Part shown: one piece after another, positions 25,957 through 35,128 of the stretch | Layout: each line of letters opens with the position of its first letter | Numbering within the stretch: the first letter of the stretch is position 1 | Assembly (NCBI RefSeq): GCF_015352455.1 | Contig: NZ_JADKPN010000001.1 | Location: 682,001 to 746,000 of the forward strand | Direction: 5' to 3' | DNA: 64,000 nt | From: Nocardioides islandensis | Lineage (GTDB): Bacteria > Actinomycetota > Actinomycetes > Propionibacteriales > Nocardioidaceae | The notes under the pieces: model-generated | Told to the model about the DNA's origin: nothing | The model's input: the letters and a program-made list of their open reading frames with translations, nothing else | Databases searched by the model: none | Made by a program: the position numbers and the translations under genes

Positions 25957-25994
25957 CGGAGACCCGGAACGGCCGGGGCCGCTCCGGGTCTCCG
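25957..25994. terminator. Hairpin after pckG
   Basis: CGGAGACCCGGA and TCCGGGTCTCCG form a perfect 12-bp stem, 14 nt beyond the pckG stop and between pckG and the regulator gene (both on the minus strand). There is no U-tract; a GC-rich terminator or mRNA stabiliser is likely. Confidence 0.6.
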
Positions 25995-26007
25995 GAAGAG
26001 GTGGTCG

Positions 26008-27843
26008 TCAGGCGCCCAGGCGGGCCTTCAGGCCGTCCAGCTCGGTCCACAGGACGGCGGGCAGCTGCTCGCCGAACTTCTCGAACCACTCCTGGATCTG
26101 GGGCAGCTCGGCCTTCCACTCCTCGACGTCGACACGCAGCGCCTCCTCGACCTGCTCGGGCGTCATGTCGAGCCCGTCGGTGTCGAGGGACCCCGGTGCG
26201 GGGACGTGACCGATCGGGGTCTCGACGGCGGCGGCCTGGCCCTCGATGCGCTCCACGACCCACTTGAGGACGCGGCTGTTCTCGCCGAAGCCCGGCCACA
26301 GGAAGTCGCCATCCTGGTCGCGGCGGAACCAGTTGACGTAGAAGATCCTCGGCAGCTTGGAGGCGTCGTTGTTCTTGCCGACCTCGATCCAGTGGTTGAA
26401 GTAGTCACCGGCGTGGTAGCCGATGAAGGGCAGCATCGCCATCGGGTCGCGGCGGACGACGCCGACCTGGCCGACCGCGGCCGCCGTGGTCTCCGAGGAG
26501 AGCGTGGCGCCCATGAAGGTGCCGTGCACCCAGTCGCGGGCCTCGGTGACCAGCGGGATCGTGGTCTTGCGGCGACCACCGAAGAGGATGGCGTCGATCG
26601 GCACGCCGCGCGGGTCGTCGTACTCGGGCGCCAGGATCGGGCACTGCTTGATCGGCGTGCAGTAGCGGCTGTTGGGGTGGCTGGACAGCTCCCCTTGTTG
26701 TCCTGCGTCGGGGGTCCAGTCCTCGCCCTTCCAAGAAACAGCGTGGGCCGGCATGTTCTCCATGCCCTCCCACCAGATGTCGCCGTCGTCGGTGAGCGCG
26801 ACGTTGGTGAACACCGAGTTGCCCCGGTTGATCGTCTTCATCGCGTTGGGGTTGGTGTGCTCGTTGGTGCCCGGCGCGACGCCGAAGAACCCGTACTCCG
26901 GGTTGACGGCCCACAGCCGGCCGTCCTCGCCGATCCGCATCCAGGCGATGTCGTCGCCGATGGACTCGACCTTCCAGCCCGGGATGGTCGGCGCCAGCAT
27001 GGCCAGGTTGGTCTTGCCGCACGCGCTCGGGAACGCCGCGGCGACGTACTTCGTGACGCCCTGCGGGCTGGTCAGCTTGAGGATCAGCATGTGCTCGGCG
27101 AGCCAGCCCTCGTCGCGGGCCATCACGCTGGCGATGCGCAGGGCGTAGCACTTCTTGCCGAGCAGCGAGTTGCCGCCGTAGCCGGAGCCGAACGACCAGA
27201 TGGCCCGCTCCTCGGGGAACTGCACGATGTACTTGGTGTCGTTGCACGGCCACGGCACGTCGGCCTGGCCGGGCTCGAGCGGCATGCCGACCGAGTGCAG
27301 GGCGGGCACGAAGGGAGCGTCCAGCTCCTCCATCCGGCGCAGCACGTGCGTGCCCATGCGAGCCATGACGCGCATCGAGGCGGTGACGTACGCCGAGTCG
27401 GTGATCTCCACGCCGAACATCGGCTTCTCGGCCTCGAGGTGGCCCATCACGAACGGGATGACGTACATCGTGCGGCCCTTCATGCAGCCGGCGTACAGCC
27501 CGCGCATGAGGTCCTTCATCTCGCTGGGGTCCATCCAGTTGTTGGTGGGCCCGGCGTCCTTCTCGTCGACGCTGCAGATGTAGGTGCGGTCCTCGACCCG
27601 CGCCACGTCCGTGGGGTCGGTCCGTGCGTAGAAGCTGTTGGGCTTCTTGGCGGGGTCGAGCCGGGTGAAGGTGCCGGAGGCGACGAGCGCGTCGGTGAGC
27701 TCGGTCCACTCCTCGTCGGAGCCCGTGCACCAGTGGATGCGGTCCGGGGTGGTCATCGCCGCGACCTCGCTGACGAAGTCGAGGATGCCCTGATGGGTGG
27801 TCGCCCCGTTGATGGTCGGCGCCTGCGTCTCGGCAGTAGTCAT
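26008..27843 (-). CDS. pckG: Phosphoenolpyruvate carboxykinase (GTP)
   Basis: A 611-residue enzyme converting oxaloacetate and GTP to phosphoenolpyruvate, GDP and CO2, the entry step of gluconeogenesis. The hallmark is [12 protein letters not shown], which holds the P-loop and the reactive Cys of GTP-type enzymes. [32 protein letters not shown] and the substrate loop near the N-terminus ([12 protein letters not shown]) are also present. Length is normal. Actinobacteria use this GTP form rather than the ATP form. A TAGCCT box on the minus strand at 27953-27948 would give a leader of roughly 100 nt. The gene is monocistronic. Confidence 0.97.
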   Translation of the reverse strand: MTTAETQAPTINGATTHQGILDFVSEVAAMTTPDRIHWCTGSDEEWTELTDALVASGTFTRLDPAKKPNSFYARTDPTDVARVEDRTYICSVDEKDAGPTNNWMDPSEMKDLMRGLYAGCMKGRTMYVIPFVMGHLEAEKPMFGVEITDSAYVTASMRVMARMGTHVLRRMEELDAPFVPALHSVGMPLEPGQADVPWPCNDTKYIVQFPEERAIWSFGSGYGGNSLLGKKCYALRIASVMARDEGWLAEHMLILKLTSPQGVTKYVAAAFPSACGKTNLAMLAPTIPGWKVESIGDDIAWMRIGEDGRLWAVNPEYGFFGVAPGTNEHTNPNAMKTINRGNSVFTNVALTDDGDIWWEGMENMPAHAVSWKGEDWTPDAGQQGELSSHPNSRYCTPIKQCPILAPEYDDPRGVPIDAILFGGRRKTTIPLVTEARDWVHGTFMGATLSSETTAAAVGQVGVVRRDPMAMLPFIGYHAGDYFNHWIEVGKNNDASKLPRIFYVNWFRRDQDGDFLWPGFGENSRVLKWVVERIEGQAAAVETPIGHVPAPGSLDTDGLDMTPEQVEEALRVDVEEWKAELPQIQEWFEKFGEQLPAVLWTELDGLKARLGA

Positions 27844-28243
27844 AGGTGGTGTCCCTCTCGAGCCTGCGGTCGTCCGCGCTGTGGAATAAGTCGGGATCGC
27901 CCCCGACGACGGTGTCGGCCAGGAGTTCCGGGCGAGTAGTGCCCGCGAGGCTACCCACGCTCTCCCGTCTCACCTATTGGATCGATCAACGGTCTGTGGC
28001 CCGGGTCACGTGGGCCTCGTCGAGCATTCCCGACGGCAGTTCGCGCATCGTGGCAGCGGCGTTCAGGCTCAGACCTTGCTGCACCGTCGCGAACTGCAGT
28101 GGTGACCGGCAGCCGCGAAGGCCGACCCCGGTCCGACAGTCAGACGACGGGCGCTCGCTCGGTTTCCGCTCTGATTTCAGCGCTCTCCGAGGGGTCGGCT
28201 ATCCTCGACCAGTCGTCTGGCCGGACTGAACGGTCTGCGACAG
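27844..28243. other. Gene-free stretch between pckG and tRNA-Arg
   Basis: About 400 bp hold the pckG leader and a candidate pckG -10 (TAGCCT on the minus strand, 27953-27948) plus the tRNA-Arg promoter at the right end (TATCCT, 28200-28205). An open frame across 27846-28229 has non-coding composition and no start signal. Nothing else was recognised. Confidence 0.5.
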
Positions 28244-28319
28244 GCGCCCGTAGCTCAACGGATAGAGCATCTGACTACGGATCAGAAGGTTTGGGGTTCG
28301 AATCCCTACGGGCGCGCCA
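28244..28319 (+). tRNA. tRNA-Arg (anticodon ACG)
   Basis: A 76-nt tRNA with anticodon ACG in CTGACTACGGATCAG, decoding CGU/CGC/CGA after deamination to inosine. Acceptor arms GCGCCCG and CGGGCGC pair fully, the T arm has GGTTCGAATCC, and CCA is encoded. A TATCCT -10 box lies about 40 nt upstream. Confidence 0.96.
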
Positions 28320-28398
28320 CGCCATGCTGTCGCGACCACACGGATCATCGTCGGGACGAAGGATGCCCAGGTAGGGCCAAAGGACCCTGGGCACGTCG

Positions 28399-28414
28399 TG
28401 TGACCTGGATCACG
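28399..28414. promoter_or_regulatory. CRP/GlxR-like binding site upstream of the cytochrome b module
   Basis: TGTGACCTGGATCACG matches the TGTGA-N6-TCACA consensus of CRP/FNR-family regulators with one mismatch. A possible -10 (TATCCG, 28423-28428) follows, and the first gene of the module starts at 28464. Confidence 0.55.
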
Positions 28415-28463
28415 CTGAGGGGTATCCGGACGCCATCAGGCGCCCCTGATGCAGGGGGTCGGG

Positions 28464-28670
28464 ATGCCACTCATCGCTGCTTTCCCCACGTCGGCGATGG
28501 CCGCGGCGGGGCACTATCTCCACTGGGGCGTGCTCAGCGTCAGCACCACCAATCTGCTCATCGTCATCGCCATGCTGGTGCTCTTCGGTCTCGCCCTGGT
28601 CGTGCCGTTCCCCGGACACCGCAGGAAGGCGAACTCGACTGTCGACCGAGCTGACGGCGGTGCGTCATGA
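28464..28670 (+). CDS. Small membrane protein, first gene of the cytochrome b module
   Basis: A 68-residue protein from ATG 28464, chosen for the AGGGGGT upstream; ATG 28449 is also in frame. It has one clear membrane helix (about 27-49, NLLIVIAMLVLFGLALVVPF) after an N-terminal segment HYLHWGVLSVS, then a basic cytosolic tail. Its stop overlaps the ATG of the cytochrome b gene, so it is translated with it and may be a small subunit or assembly partner. No haem-binding motif is certain. Confidence 0.7.
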   Translation: MPLIAAFPTSAMAAAGHYLHWGVLSVSTTNLLIVIAMLVLFGLALVVPFPGHRRKANSTVDRADGGAS

Positions 28671-29308
28671 CCACCGTGCCACGCGCGGTCGCACCGCCCC
28701 CCGACGACGCCAGCTGGACAGTCCGCCTCCGCGGGCGGATCGGAGGGTTGGTGCCCGCGGGCGAGGCCCTTCCCGACAGCCAGCCGTCGTACGTCTCGTC
28801 GTGGATCTACGTGTTCGGTGTGCTCACCCTGGCCGCCCTGACGGTCGTGCTCGGGTCCGGCATCGTGCTGACCCTCGGGGGCTCGGACTGGTGGCACGCC
28901 TCGTCGGTGGGCCATTTCGTGAACTCACTCCACCTCTGGAGCGTGGAGCTGTTCTTCATGTTCATGGTGATCCACCTGTGGGGGAAGTTCTGGATGGCCG
29001 CGTGGCGCGGCCGGCGCACGATGACCTGGGTCACCGGCGTCGTCGCGTTCGTCGCCTCGATCGGCACGGCGTTCACGGGCTACCTGTCGCAGTCCAACTT
29101 CGACTCGCAGTGGATCGGCGCCGAGGGCAAGGACGGCATCAACGCGATCGGAGCCGGGGCCTTCTTCAACGTGCTGAACCCGGGACAGATGCTGCTCTGG
29201 CACGTGGTGCTGCTCCCCCTCGTCGTGGGCGCTCTGACCGTCATCCACATCCTGCTCGTCCGGCGCCACGGCGTCGTGCCGCCCATCGACGCCACTGAGG
29301 GTGACTGA
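28667..29308 (+). CDS. Cytochrome b6-type subunit (cytochrome b N-terminal domain)
   Basis: A 213-residue membrane protein with four main helices and the four haem-ligand histidines of cytochrome b. His89 and His103 lie in NSLHLWSVELFFMFMVIHLW, and His179 and His194 lie in LLWHVVLLPLVVGALTVIHIL. The second pair is separated by 14 residues, as in b6 of b6f-type complexes, rather than 13 as in bc1. The GYLSQSNFDSQWIG segment corresponds to the quinone-side loop. It should carry two b haems and move electrons to or from quinone. The chain stops after helix four, so it is the short b6 form. The partner subunit is encoded next; no Rieske or cytochrome c gene is visible. Confidence 0.85.
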   Translation: MTTVPRAVAPPPDDASWTVRLRGRIGGLVPAGEALPDSQPSYVSSWIYVFGVLTLAALTVVLGSGIVLTLGGSDWWHASSVGHFVNSLHLWSVELFFMFMVIHLWGKFWMAAWRGRRTMTWVTGVVAFVASIGTAFTGYLSQSNFDSQWIGAEGKDGINAIGAGAFFNVLNPGQMLLWHVVLLPLVVGALTVIHILLVRRHGVVPPIDATEGD

Positions 29309-29309
29309 C

Positions 29310-30251
29310 ATGACCATGACCCGGCCCCCGAGCACCCCCGACGCGCATGACTTCTCCAAGCGCCCCTACGACCTGGTCAAGGAGTTCGTGATCGCCCTGA
29401 CCGTCGTCAGCCTCCTCACCGTCGTCCTGGCTGCGGTCTTCTCGTCTCCGGACGAGCCGGCGATCACCATGTCCGCTTGGGCCCAGGCAGACCCGGCCGA
29501 CGTGGTCGCGACCGCCACCGGCGAGCTGGCCGGCACCACGACCAGCGCCACCTACGGCGCCCCGTACAACCACAATGCCGACGGCCAGAGCGTCCTCGGC
29601 ATCCCGCTGCAGAAGATGGGTGGCGTCCGCATCCCGGTCGACAGCGCCGAGCTGGTTCTGCAGCCCCTCACCGACCAGGTCGGCGACGCCGCCCTGACCG
29701 ACGCCCTCACGCAGTGGCAGTCGGCAACACCGAGCCAGCGCACGGCGTGGGCGACTGCGTACGCCGACGCCCTCGCCGTCGCCCCGGACGGGGACCCCGC
29801 CCAGGCGCCCGCGGGGGAGTACGGACCGGTGCCGAACCTGACGGCAGCCTTCCTCGACGTGGCTCGGTCGGGTTACCTCGAGGGGTCGCTCACCTCGTCG
29901 GGCAACTTCTACGGCGGTGACCAGACCAGGAGTCTGCTCCTGCTCTCCGATGGCGCCTACCTGGAGGACCGCGCCGTCGCCCAACAGCTCGGCGGCGACC
30001 AGTGGGGCATGATGAACGAGACCGGCAACTACCCCGGCCAACCCTGGATGTGGCTCTACACGTTCTGGTACCAGGTCCGGCCATTCTCCACATCTGAGAA
30101 CGCGGACGCCCAGGTCTGGGCGCTGATGATGCTGCTGACACTCGCACTGATGTTCCTGCCGCTCATCCCCGGCGTACGCGACATCCCGCGCTGGGTTCCG
30201 GTGCACCGGCTGATCTGGCGCGACTACTACCGGACCCATCCACGGGCGTAG
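29310..30251 (+). CDS. Membrane partner of the b6-type cytochrome, with large extracytoplasmic domain
   Basis: About 313 residues from ATG 29310 (GTG 29301 is an alternative). One helix near the N-terminus (about 24-46) follows DFSKRPYDLVKEFVIAL. A region of about 200 residues without membrane helices comes next, and a final helix precedes FLPLIPGVRDIPRWVPVHRLIW, a tail like those at the end of cytochrome b/subunit IV proteins. The middle domain has QKMGGVRIPVDSAELVLQPLTD and MMNETGNYPGQPWMW and contains no CxxCH. It probably forms the complex with the preceding b6 protein, but the large middle domain is not one I recognise. It is followed by a bidirectional hairpin. Confidence 0.72.
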   Translation: MTMTRPPSTPDAHDFSKRPYDLVKEFVIALTVVSLLTVVLAAVFSSPDEPAITMSAWAQADPADVVATATGELAGTTTSATYGAPYNHNADGQSVLGIPLQKMGGVRIPVDSAELVLQPLTDQVGDAALTDALTQWQSATPSQRTAWATAYADALAVAPDGDPAQAPAGEYGPVPNLTAAFLDVARSGYLEGSLTSSGNFYGGDQTRSLLLLSDGAYLEDRAVAQQLGGDQWGMMNETGNYPGQPWMWLYTFWYQVRPFSTSENADAQVWALMMLLTLALMFLPLIPGVRDIPRWVPVHRLIWRDYYRTHPRA

Positions 30252-30258
30252 CACGGCT

Positions 30259-30290
30259 CGTGCGTCCACGTGCCTGGCTACTGACGCACG
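30259..30290. terminator. Bidirectional hairpin between convergent genes
   Basis: CGTGCGTC (30259-30266) and GACGCACG (30283-30290) form an 8-bp stem between the cytochrome module and the convergent methyltransferase gene. Confidence 0.5.
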
Positions 30291-30317
30291 CCTACGGGCG
30301 CGGACTTCGTGGCCGGC

Positions 30318-31061
30318 CTACAGCCGAGTGGCCTTGAAGGTGAGGTTCCCCATGAGCTGGGGCTGCCCGACGCGGTAGACCAGGGAGGTGTAGCGGGCGG
30401 CGAGCTTCTTGGTGGGCCCCGGCAGGTAGGGCTCGTACATGGCGGGCAGGTCCCAGTACCGGAAGGACAACGACGTGAAGCCGGCCGCGCGCAGGTGACG
30501 GCTGATCGCGCGAGCCGTGTTCAGCCGGTACTCCGTGGCGAAGTGGTAGGCGCCCACCTGCTCGGCCGGCCTGAGCCGGGGCAGCAGCCGGTCGGCCACG
30601 TGGAGCCGGGTCGTGATCCAGGTGGACAGCCCGAAGTAGTGCCACTTGTTGACGGTCATCCCCAGCAGCACACCGCCCGGCCGCACGACCGCGGCGCACG
30701 CGTCGGTGAACGCCCGCGGGTGTGCGACGTGCTCCAGCACGAAGACCGAGAACGCGAGGTCGAACGGCGCCGGCGCGGTGGCGGCGTAGTCCTCGAGCGA
30801 GAGGTGGTGCCGTTCGTCGACGTCCCGGTTGTCCAGGATGGAGACGTCCGGGTCGACGCCGACGAGGTGGGCGGCACGCTCACGGACCTGGTTGAGGGGT
30901 CCGGACAGGTTGTTCCCTGCGCCGATGTTGAGCACCCGAGCGTCCGCGGGGCAGCTCTGTCGCACCCAGCGGGCGAAGTGCGCCACCGGGGACCGCGGGG
31001 GCAGGGTGGCGAGGACGGAGAGCGGCAGTGCCGGCGCCGTCGGGGTCGGTTCAGGAGTCAT
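30318..31061 (-). CDS. Class I SAM-dependent methyltransferase
   Basis: A 247-residue cytosolic methyltransferase. Motif I is VLNIGAGNN, the acidic end of strand 2 is VGVDPD, and the later motif is FDLAFSVFVLEHVAHP followed by VRPGGVLLG. It resembles the UbiE/type 11 group often found in polysaccharide or lipid-glycan clusters. Its ATG lies inside the last codons of the acyltransferase gene (11-bp overlap), so the two are co-translated. A role in modifying a cell-surface glycan or its lipid carrier is likely from context; the acceptor is unknown. Confidence 0.83.
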   Translation of the reverse strand: MTPEPTPTAPALPLSVLATLPPRSPVAHFARWVRQSCPADARVLNIGAGNNLSGPLNQVRERAAHLVGVDPDVSILDNRDVDERHHLSLEDYAATAPAPFDLAFSVFVLEHVAHPRAFTDACAAVVRPGGVLLGMTVNKWHYFGLSTWITTRLHVADRLLPRLRPAEQVGAYHFATEYRLNTARAISRHLRAAGFTSLSFRYWDLPAMYEPYLPGPTKKLAARYTSLVYRVGQPQLMGNLTFKATRL

Positions 31062-33234
31062 GGGACAGCTGCCTCTCGTCGCGGCGCGCTCGGGCGTAGA
31101 GGCGCTCGAGGTCGGGGGCCAGCGCGGCGGACCACGCGGCCGAGACGTGGGCGTCGTCCATGAACGTCATGGTTCGGTCGACGACGAGAGGGCAGCGCCC
31201 GCGGACGCAGACCAGGCCGACGGTGTCGACGTACCCTGCCCCGGTCCGCTGGGCGACGATCCGGGTGGCCTCGTTGGCCTCGGCCAGGCCGTCGTGCGGA
31301 GTGCCGATGCAGTCAGCGAGCCGGGAGTCGGGATCCGTGAGGCAGTCGACCGGGTCGAAGCCGAAGTCGGGGGTGTCCGCGAGCACGACCACGGATCCGC
31401 TCAGCTGCTCGAGCCGCTCGAGCGTGCGCCCGACCCCCGCGGCCCACGTGCCGGCGAGGTCGAGCCCCGGTGCGGACCGCAACCGGTCGGAGGTGGCCTC
31501 CGAACCGACCAGGACCATGTCCGGGCGCACGTCCTGGATGTAGTCGAGGGCCCACTCCCGGAACCGGGTGCACTGCCAGAAGTCGGCCCCACCGCCGTCG
31601 ACGACCGGGACGTCGAAGGGCGGGCAGCCCAGCTTGATCAGCGGGAGGACCCGGAGCCCCTCCGCGCGACCGATGAGGTCGACGGCCGGCATCCACTCGC
31701 CGGCCTGGGAGTCGCCCAGCACGACGATCGTCGTGGTCGCGGTGACCTCGCCCACCGGGCAGACCTTCGTCGACGTCTCGGCAGGGTCCACGATGCACTC
31801 CGGCGGCAGTCGGAAGACCTTCTCGGGCTGCCGCGGCACGTTGGTCAGGGGGAAGGGCACCGGTGCGCCGGAGTCGGCCACCTCCAGGGCCTCGGTCAAC
31901 CGCTCGGGGAGCGACCTGGCCGGCACGCTCGGCCGCCCGTTCGACATGGAGCCGCGTCCCCCATGTCCCCGTCGCGTCGGCCTGGTCGGTTCCGGGCCGG
32001 GCACCAGCACGGACGACTGGTCGAGGCCCTCGCCGGACATCCGGTCCCGCAGCAGGCGGTCGGCGTGGTGCTGAGCACCGACGGCGGCGACCAGCACGGC
32101 CCCGACGGTGATCGGCCACAGGAGCAGTGCCCGTCGCCCCGTACGCAGCCGCGCGTTCCTGCGCACCGGGTTCTCCACCAGGTGGTACGTCGTGAAGGCT
32201 GCGGCGAGCGTGAGGGCCAGCAACACTGCGGTCCGGCCGGGGCCTGGGGGCCAGGACAGCCACTCCGGGCCGAGCACGAGGAGCGGCCAGTGCCACAGGT
32301 ACAAGGAGTACGACAGGTCGCCCAGCCACGGCAGGGGCTGGAGGCACAGGAGGCGGGTCGCGCCGCCCGGGTGTGCCGTCCCTGCCGCGACGAGCGCTGC
32401 GGTGCCGAGCACCGGGACCAGCGCGCGCCAGCCCGGGAAGGCGGAGGAGGCATCGAACCCGGCAGCGGCTGCTGCGAGCACCAGCAGGCCGCCGGCGCCG
32501 AGGACCCGGCGTGACGCGGGACCGAGCCGCGACAAGCGCGGCTCGTGGACCGCGAGCAGCGCGCCGGTCGCGAGCTCCCAGCCGCGGGCCGGCGAGGAGT
32601 AGTAGGCGGCCGCCGGTGCGTGCGCGGTGAGGACCAGGGACCAGGCCAGCGAAGCGCCGAGCAGCGCCCCCACCAACCAGGTCAGGCCCCGTGAGCCGCT
32701 GGGCCCGTGCCCGTGGCCGTGGCGCCGAGCGATGACGAGGACAGAGGCCGCGAGGAGCGGCGGCCACACGAGGTAGAACTGCTCCTCCACCGCCAACGAC
32801 CAGAAGTGCTGGAGCGGTGACGTCTCCCGGCCCCACGCGAAGTAGTCGGCGCCCTCGCGCGAGAAGTGGACGTTCGCGGCGAAGAACGCCGACCAGGCGG
32901 CGTCCACGCGCAGCCGCTGCACCCGGGACGCGGACAGCTCGACGGCGGCGTACGTCAGGGTGGCCAGGACCACCACGGTGGCGGCCGGCAGGATCCGACG
33001 AGCCCGCCGGGCGTAGAACTCCCCGATCCGGACGCGGCCGGTCGCCTGTGCCTCACGCACCAGCAGCAGGGTGATCAGGTACCCCGAGACGACGAAGAAG
33101 ACGTCGACGCCGACGAACCCTCCCGGGAGCCAGGCGGCTCCGGCGTGGTCGGCAAGCACGAGGAGGACGGCCACGGCCCGCAGGCCCTGGATGTCGCGCC
33201 GGTGCTCGAGCCTCACCCCTCCGGTGACCACCAT
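31051..33234 (-). CDS. Membrane O-acyltransferase with SGNH domain (OafA-like)
   Basis: A 727-residue protein of two parts. Residues about 10-400 form an acyltransferase-3 membrane domain with roughly ten helices, opening with DIQGLRAVAVLLVLADHAG and containing FFVVSGYLI and FWSLAVEEQFYLVWP. Residues about 500-715 form an extracytoplasmic SGNH hydrolase-like domain with VVLGDSQAGEW and the final DDAHVSAAWS (Asp-x-x-His). Such proteins move acetyl or other acyl groups across the membrane onto surface sugars. AAGGAG lies just before the ATG at 33234. It is followed by an overlapping methyltransferase gene and is divergent from a secreted-protein gene. Confidence 0.88.
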   Translation of the reverse strand: MVVTGGVRLEHRRDIQGLRAVAVLLVLADHAGAAWLPGGFVGVDVFFVVSGYLITLLLVREAQATGRVRIGEFYARRARRILPAATVVVLATLTYAAVELSASRVQRLRVDAAWSAFFAANVHFSREGADYFAWGRETSPLQHFWSLAVEEQFYLVWPPLLAASVLVIARRHGHGHGPSGSRGLTWLVGALLGASLAWSLVLTAHAPAAAYYSSPARGWELATGALLAVHEPRLSRLGPASRRVLGAGGLLVLAAAAAGFDASSAFPGWRALVPVLGTAALVAAGTAHPGGATRLLCLQPLPWLGDLSYSLYLWHWPLLVLGPEWLSWPPGPGRTAVLLALTLAAAFTTYHLVENPVRRNARLRTGRRALLLWPITVGAVLVAAVGAQHHADRLLRDRMSGEGLDQSSVLVPGPEPTRPTRRGHGGRGSMSNGRPSVPARSLPERLTEALEVADSGAPVPFPLTNVPRQPEKVFRLPPECIVDPAETSTKVCPVGEVTATTTIVVLGDSQAGEWMPAVDLIGRAEGLRVLPLIKLGCPPFDVPVVDGGGADFWQCTRFREWALDYIQDVRPDMVLVGSEATSDRLRSAPGLDLAGTWAAGVGRTLERLEQLSGSVVVLADTPDFGFDPVDCLTDPDSRLADCIGTPHDGLAEANEATRIVAQRTGAGYVDTVGLVCVRGRCPLVVDRTMTFMDDAHVSAAWSAALAPDLERLYARARRDERQLSHDS

Positions 33235-33503
33235 CTGCTCCTTCCGTCGCCGCCGCTGGACCAGCGGCGGGTCCGAGCCTCGGCGCGCTGAGCCGTCGTG
33301 ACCTGAGGCGGGAGTCCCGGGCGGACCGGGATTCCACGAGCGCCGCGGAGCGTCGTCAGTCGCTGAGGTCCCGGTCGCGCCGGGCTCGCTGCCGCTTGCT
33401 CCCGGCAGAGCCGGGACCGGCGGCCCATCCGCCGTGACACCCCCGCGCCGGACGCTTCGGACCGAGGCCGCGCTCCGGTCGTCGCCCCGGAAGGAACAGG
33501 GCG

Positions 33504-35102
33504 ATGTGGAGCCTGACGGGACGCCTGGTCACCGGGCTGGCGACGGCCGTGCTGGCCGGCGGTCTGGTGACTCTCTCGGCACAGCAGGTCAGTGCGGGGA
33601 CCGACGCGACGACCGCCGACGCGACGCCGGCGGGCGGGCGTGAGGTCGTGGGGGAGCCGCTGTCGCCGCTGTCGCCGACGGTGCCACGCGCCGGCGACGG
33701 GAGCCGGCGGGGGACCGACGACTGGCGGATCAGGCGACCGGCTGCCGGGCGGATCGCGGCGTACACCACCGCCATCAGCGCGCCGGCCGGCACCCGCGTC
33801 GGGCTCAAGGTGTCGACACGCGCCAGGGGGTACCGCGTGTCGGCCTACCGCATCGGCTCCTACCGGGGTGGCACCGGAGCGCTCGTCTGGCGCTCGGGGT
33901 TCCTCGCCGGTGAGGAGCAGGCCGAGCCCGTCCTGGACCCGGTCGAGACCCGCACCGTCGTTGCGCCGTGGCACGAGAGCCTGGTCCTCGACACCACGGG
34001 GTGGGAGCCCGGCTTCTACGTGCTGAAGCTCCGCACCGGCTCGGGCTGGGAGACGGCCGCGCCGTACGTCGTGTCGTCACCCGCGGCGACGGGCACCGTC
34101 GCCCTGGTCGCGCCCGTCGCCACCTGGCAGGCGTACAACCGGTGGGGCGGCTACAGCCTGTACGACGGCGCGGACGGCGACCGGCGGAGCTGGGCGGTGA
34201 GCTATGACCGGCCCTTCAACCTCGCCACCGGCGCCAACGACTACCGGACCGCCGCGATCCCGGTGATCGTGCGCGCCGAGCGACTGCGGCAGCTGTCGGG
34301 GGTCCGGCTGAGCTACTTCACCGACGTCGACCTCGACCAGGACCCCGGCCTGCTGGAGGGCGCCCGGGGCTACGTGTCGATGGGCCACGACGAGTACTGG
34401 ACGCCGGCCATGCGTCACGCGGTCGAGCAGGCCCGTGACGGTGGCACGAACCTGGCGTTCCTGGGCGCCAACACCATGTACTGGCGGATCCGGCTGCAGG
34501 ACCGGGGCACGGGGCCGGCCCGGCTCGAGGTCGGCTACCGCTCCGACGCCTCCCTCGACCCCGAGCGCGACGAGCGCCCGGCCGAGGCGACCTCCCGGTT
34601 CCGCGACCCGCCGGCGCCGGAGTCGGAGCAGGGACTGGTCGGCATGGAGTACGAGTGCTTCCCGGTCGAGGCCGACTACGTCGTCACCTCGCCCACGTGG
34701 TTCGGGTTCGCCGGCACCGGCGTCCACCTCGGCGACCGGTTCGCCGGGCTGGTCGGTCCCGAGGCCGACCGCGTCTACCTCGACGCCCGGACGCCGCGCC
34801 CGATGGAGGTGCTCAGCCACACGTCGTACTCGTGCCGCGGCGTCGTCACGACGGCTCAGTCCGTCTACTACACGACGCCCTCGGGCGCGGGCGTGTTCAC
34901 CGCAGGCACGCTGCGCTGGGGCTGTGCGGTGGTCGACCGGTGCGAGCACCCTCTCGGCGACCGCACCCGGGACTTCGTCCGCAAGGTCACCGACACCCTG
35001 CTCCGCGCGTACGCCGCAGGCCCGGTCGGCCGGACCGAACCGGCGCGCGACACCGTGTCGCAGTACCCCCTTCCCGACGTCAACTCCGTCGAGGCGAGTT
35101 GA
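33504..35102 (+). CDS. Secreted protein with N,N-dimethylformamidase beta-subunit-like domain
   Basis: A 532-residue exported protein. The signal peptide is about residues 1-31 (cleavage near SAQQVSA). After a linker and an immunoglobulin-like strand region (ISAPAGTRVGLKVSTRA), the main part (about 185-480) resembles the large subunit of N,N-dimethylformamidase. Visible pieces include VALVAPVATWQAYNRWGGYSLYD, SYFTDVDLDQDPGLLEGARGYVSMGHDEYW and AFLGANTMYWRIR. In the known enzyme this fold carries an iron site and hydrolyses amides. Many secreted relatives have no tested activity. Its place next to surface-polysaccharide genes suggests a cell-envelope task. Confidence 0.72.
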   Translation: MWSLTGRLVTGLATAVLAGGLVTLSAQQVSAGTDATTADATPAGGREVVGEPLSPLSPTVPRAGDGSRRGTDDWRIRRPAAGRIAAYTTAISAPAGTRVGLKVSTRARGYRVSAYRIGSYRGGTGALVWRSGFLAGEEQAEPVLDPVETRTVVAPWHESLVLDTTGWEPGFYVLKLRTGSGWETAAPYVVSSPAATGTVALVAPVATWQAYNRWGGYSLYDGADGDRRSWAVSYDRPFNLATGANDYRTAAIPVIVRAERLRQLSGVRLSYFTDVDLDQDPGLLEGARGYVSMGHDEYWTPAMRHAVEQARDGGTNLAFLGANTMYWRIRLQDRGTGPARLEVGYRSDASLDPERDERPAEATSRFRDPPAPESEQGLVGMEYECFPVEADYVVTSPTWFGFAGTGVHLGDRFAGLVGPEADRVYLDARTPRPMEVLSHTSYSCRGVVTTAQSVYYTTPSGAGVFTAGTLRWGCAVVDRCEHPLGDRTRDFVRKVTDTLLRAYAAGPVGRTEPARDTVSQYPLPDVNSVEAS

Positions 35103-35128
35103 CCGCGCCCCGCCGGGCATCCGCCATC

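Noticed and set aside
27846..28229. 127-residue open frame upstream of tRNA-Arg
   Set aside because: No start signal, Ser/Arg-rich content and no motif; treated as the promoter region of pckG and the tRNA.
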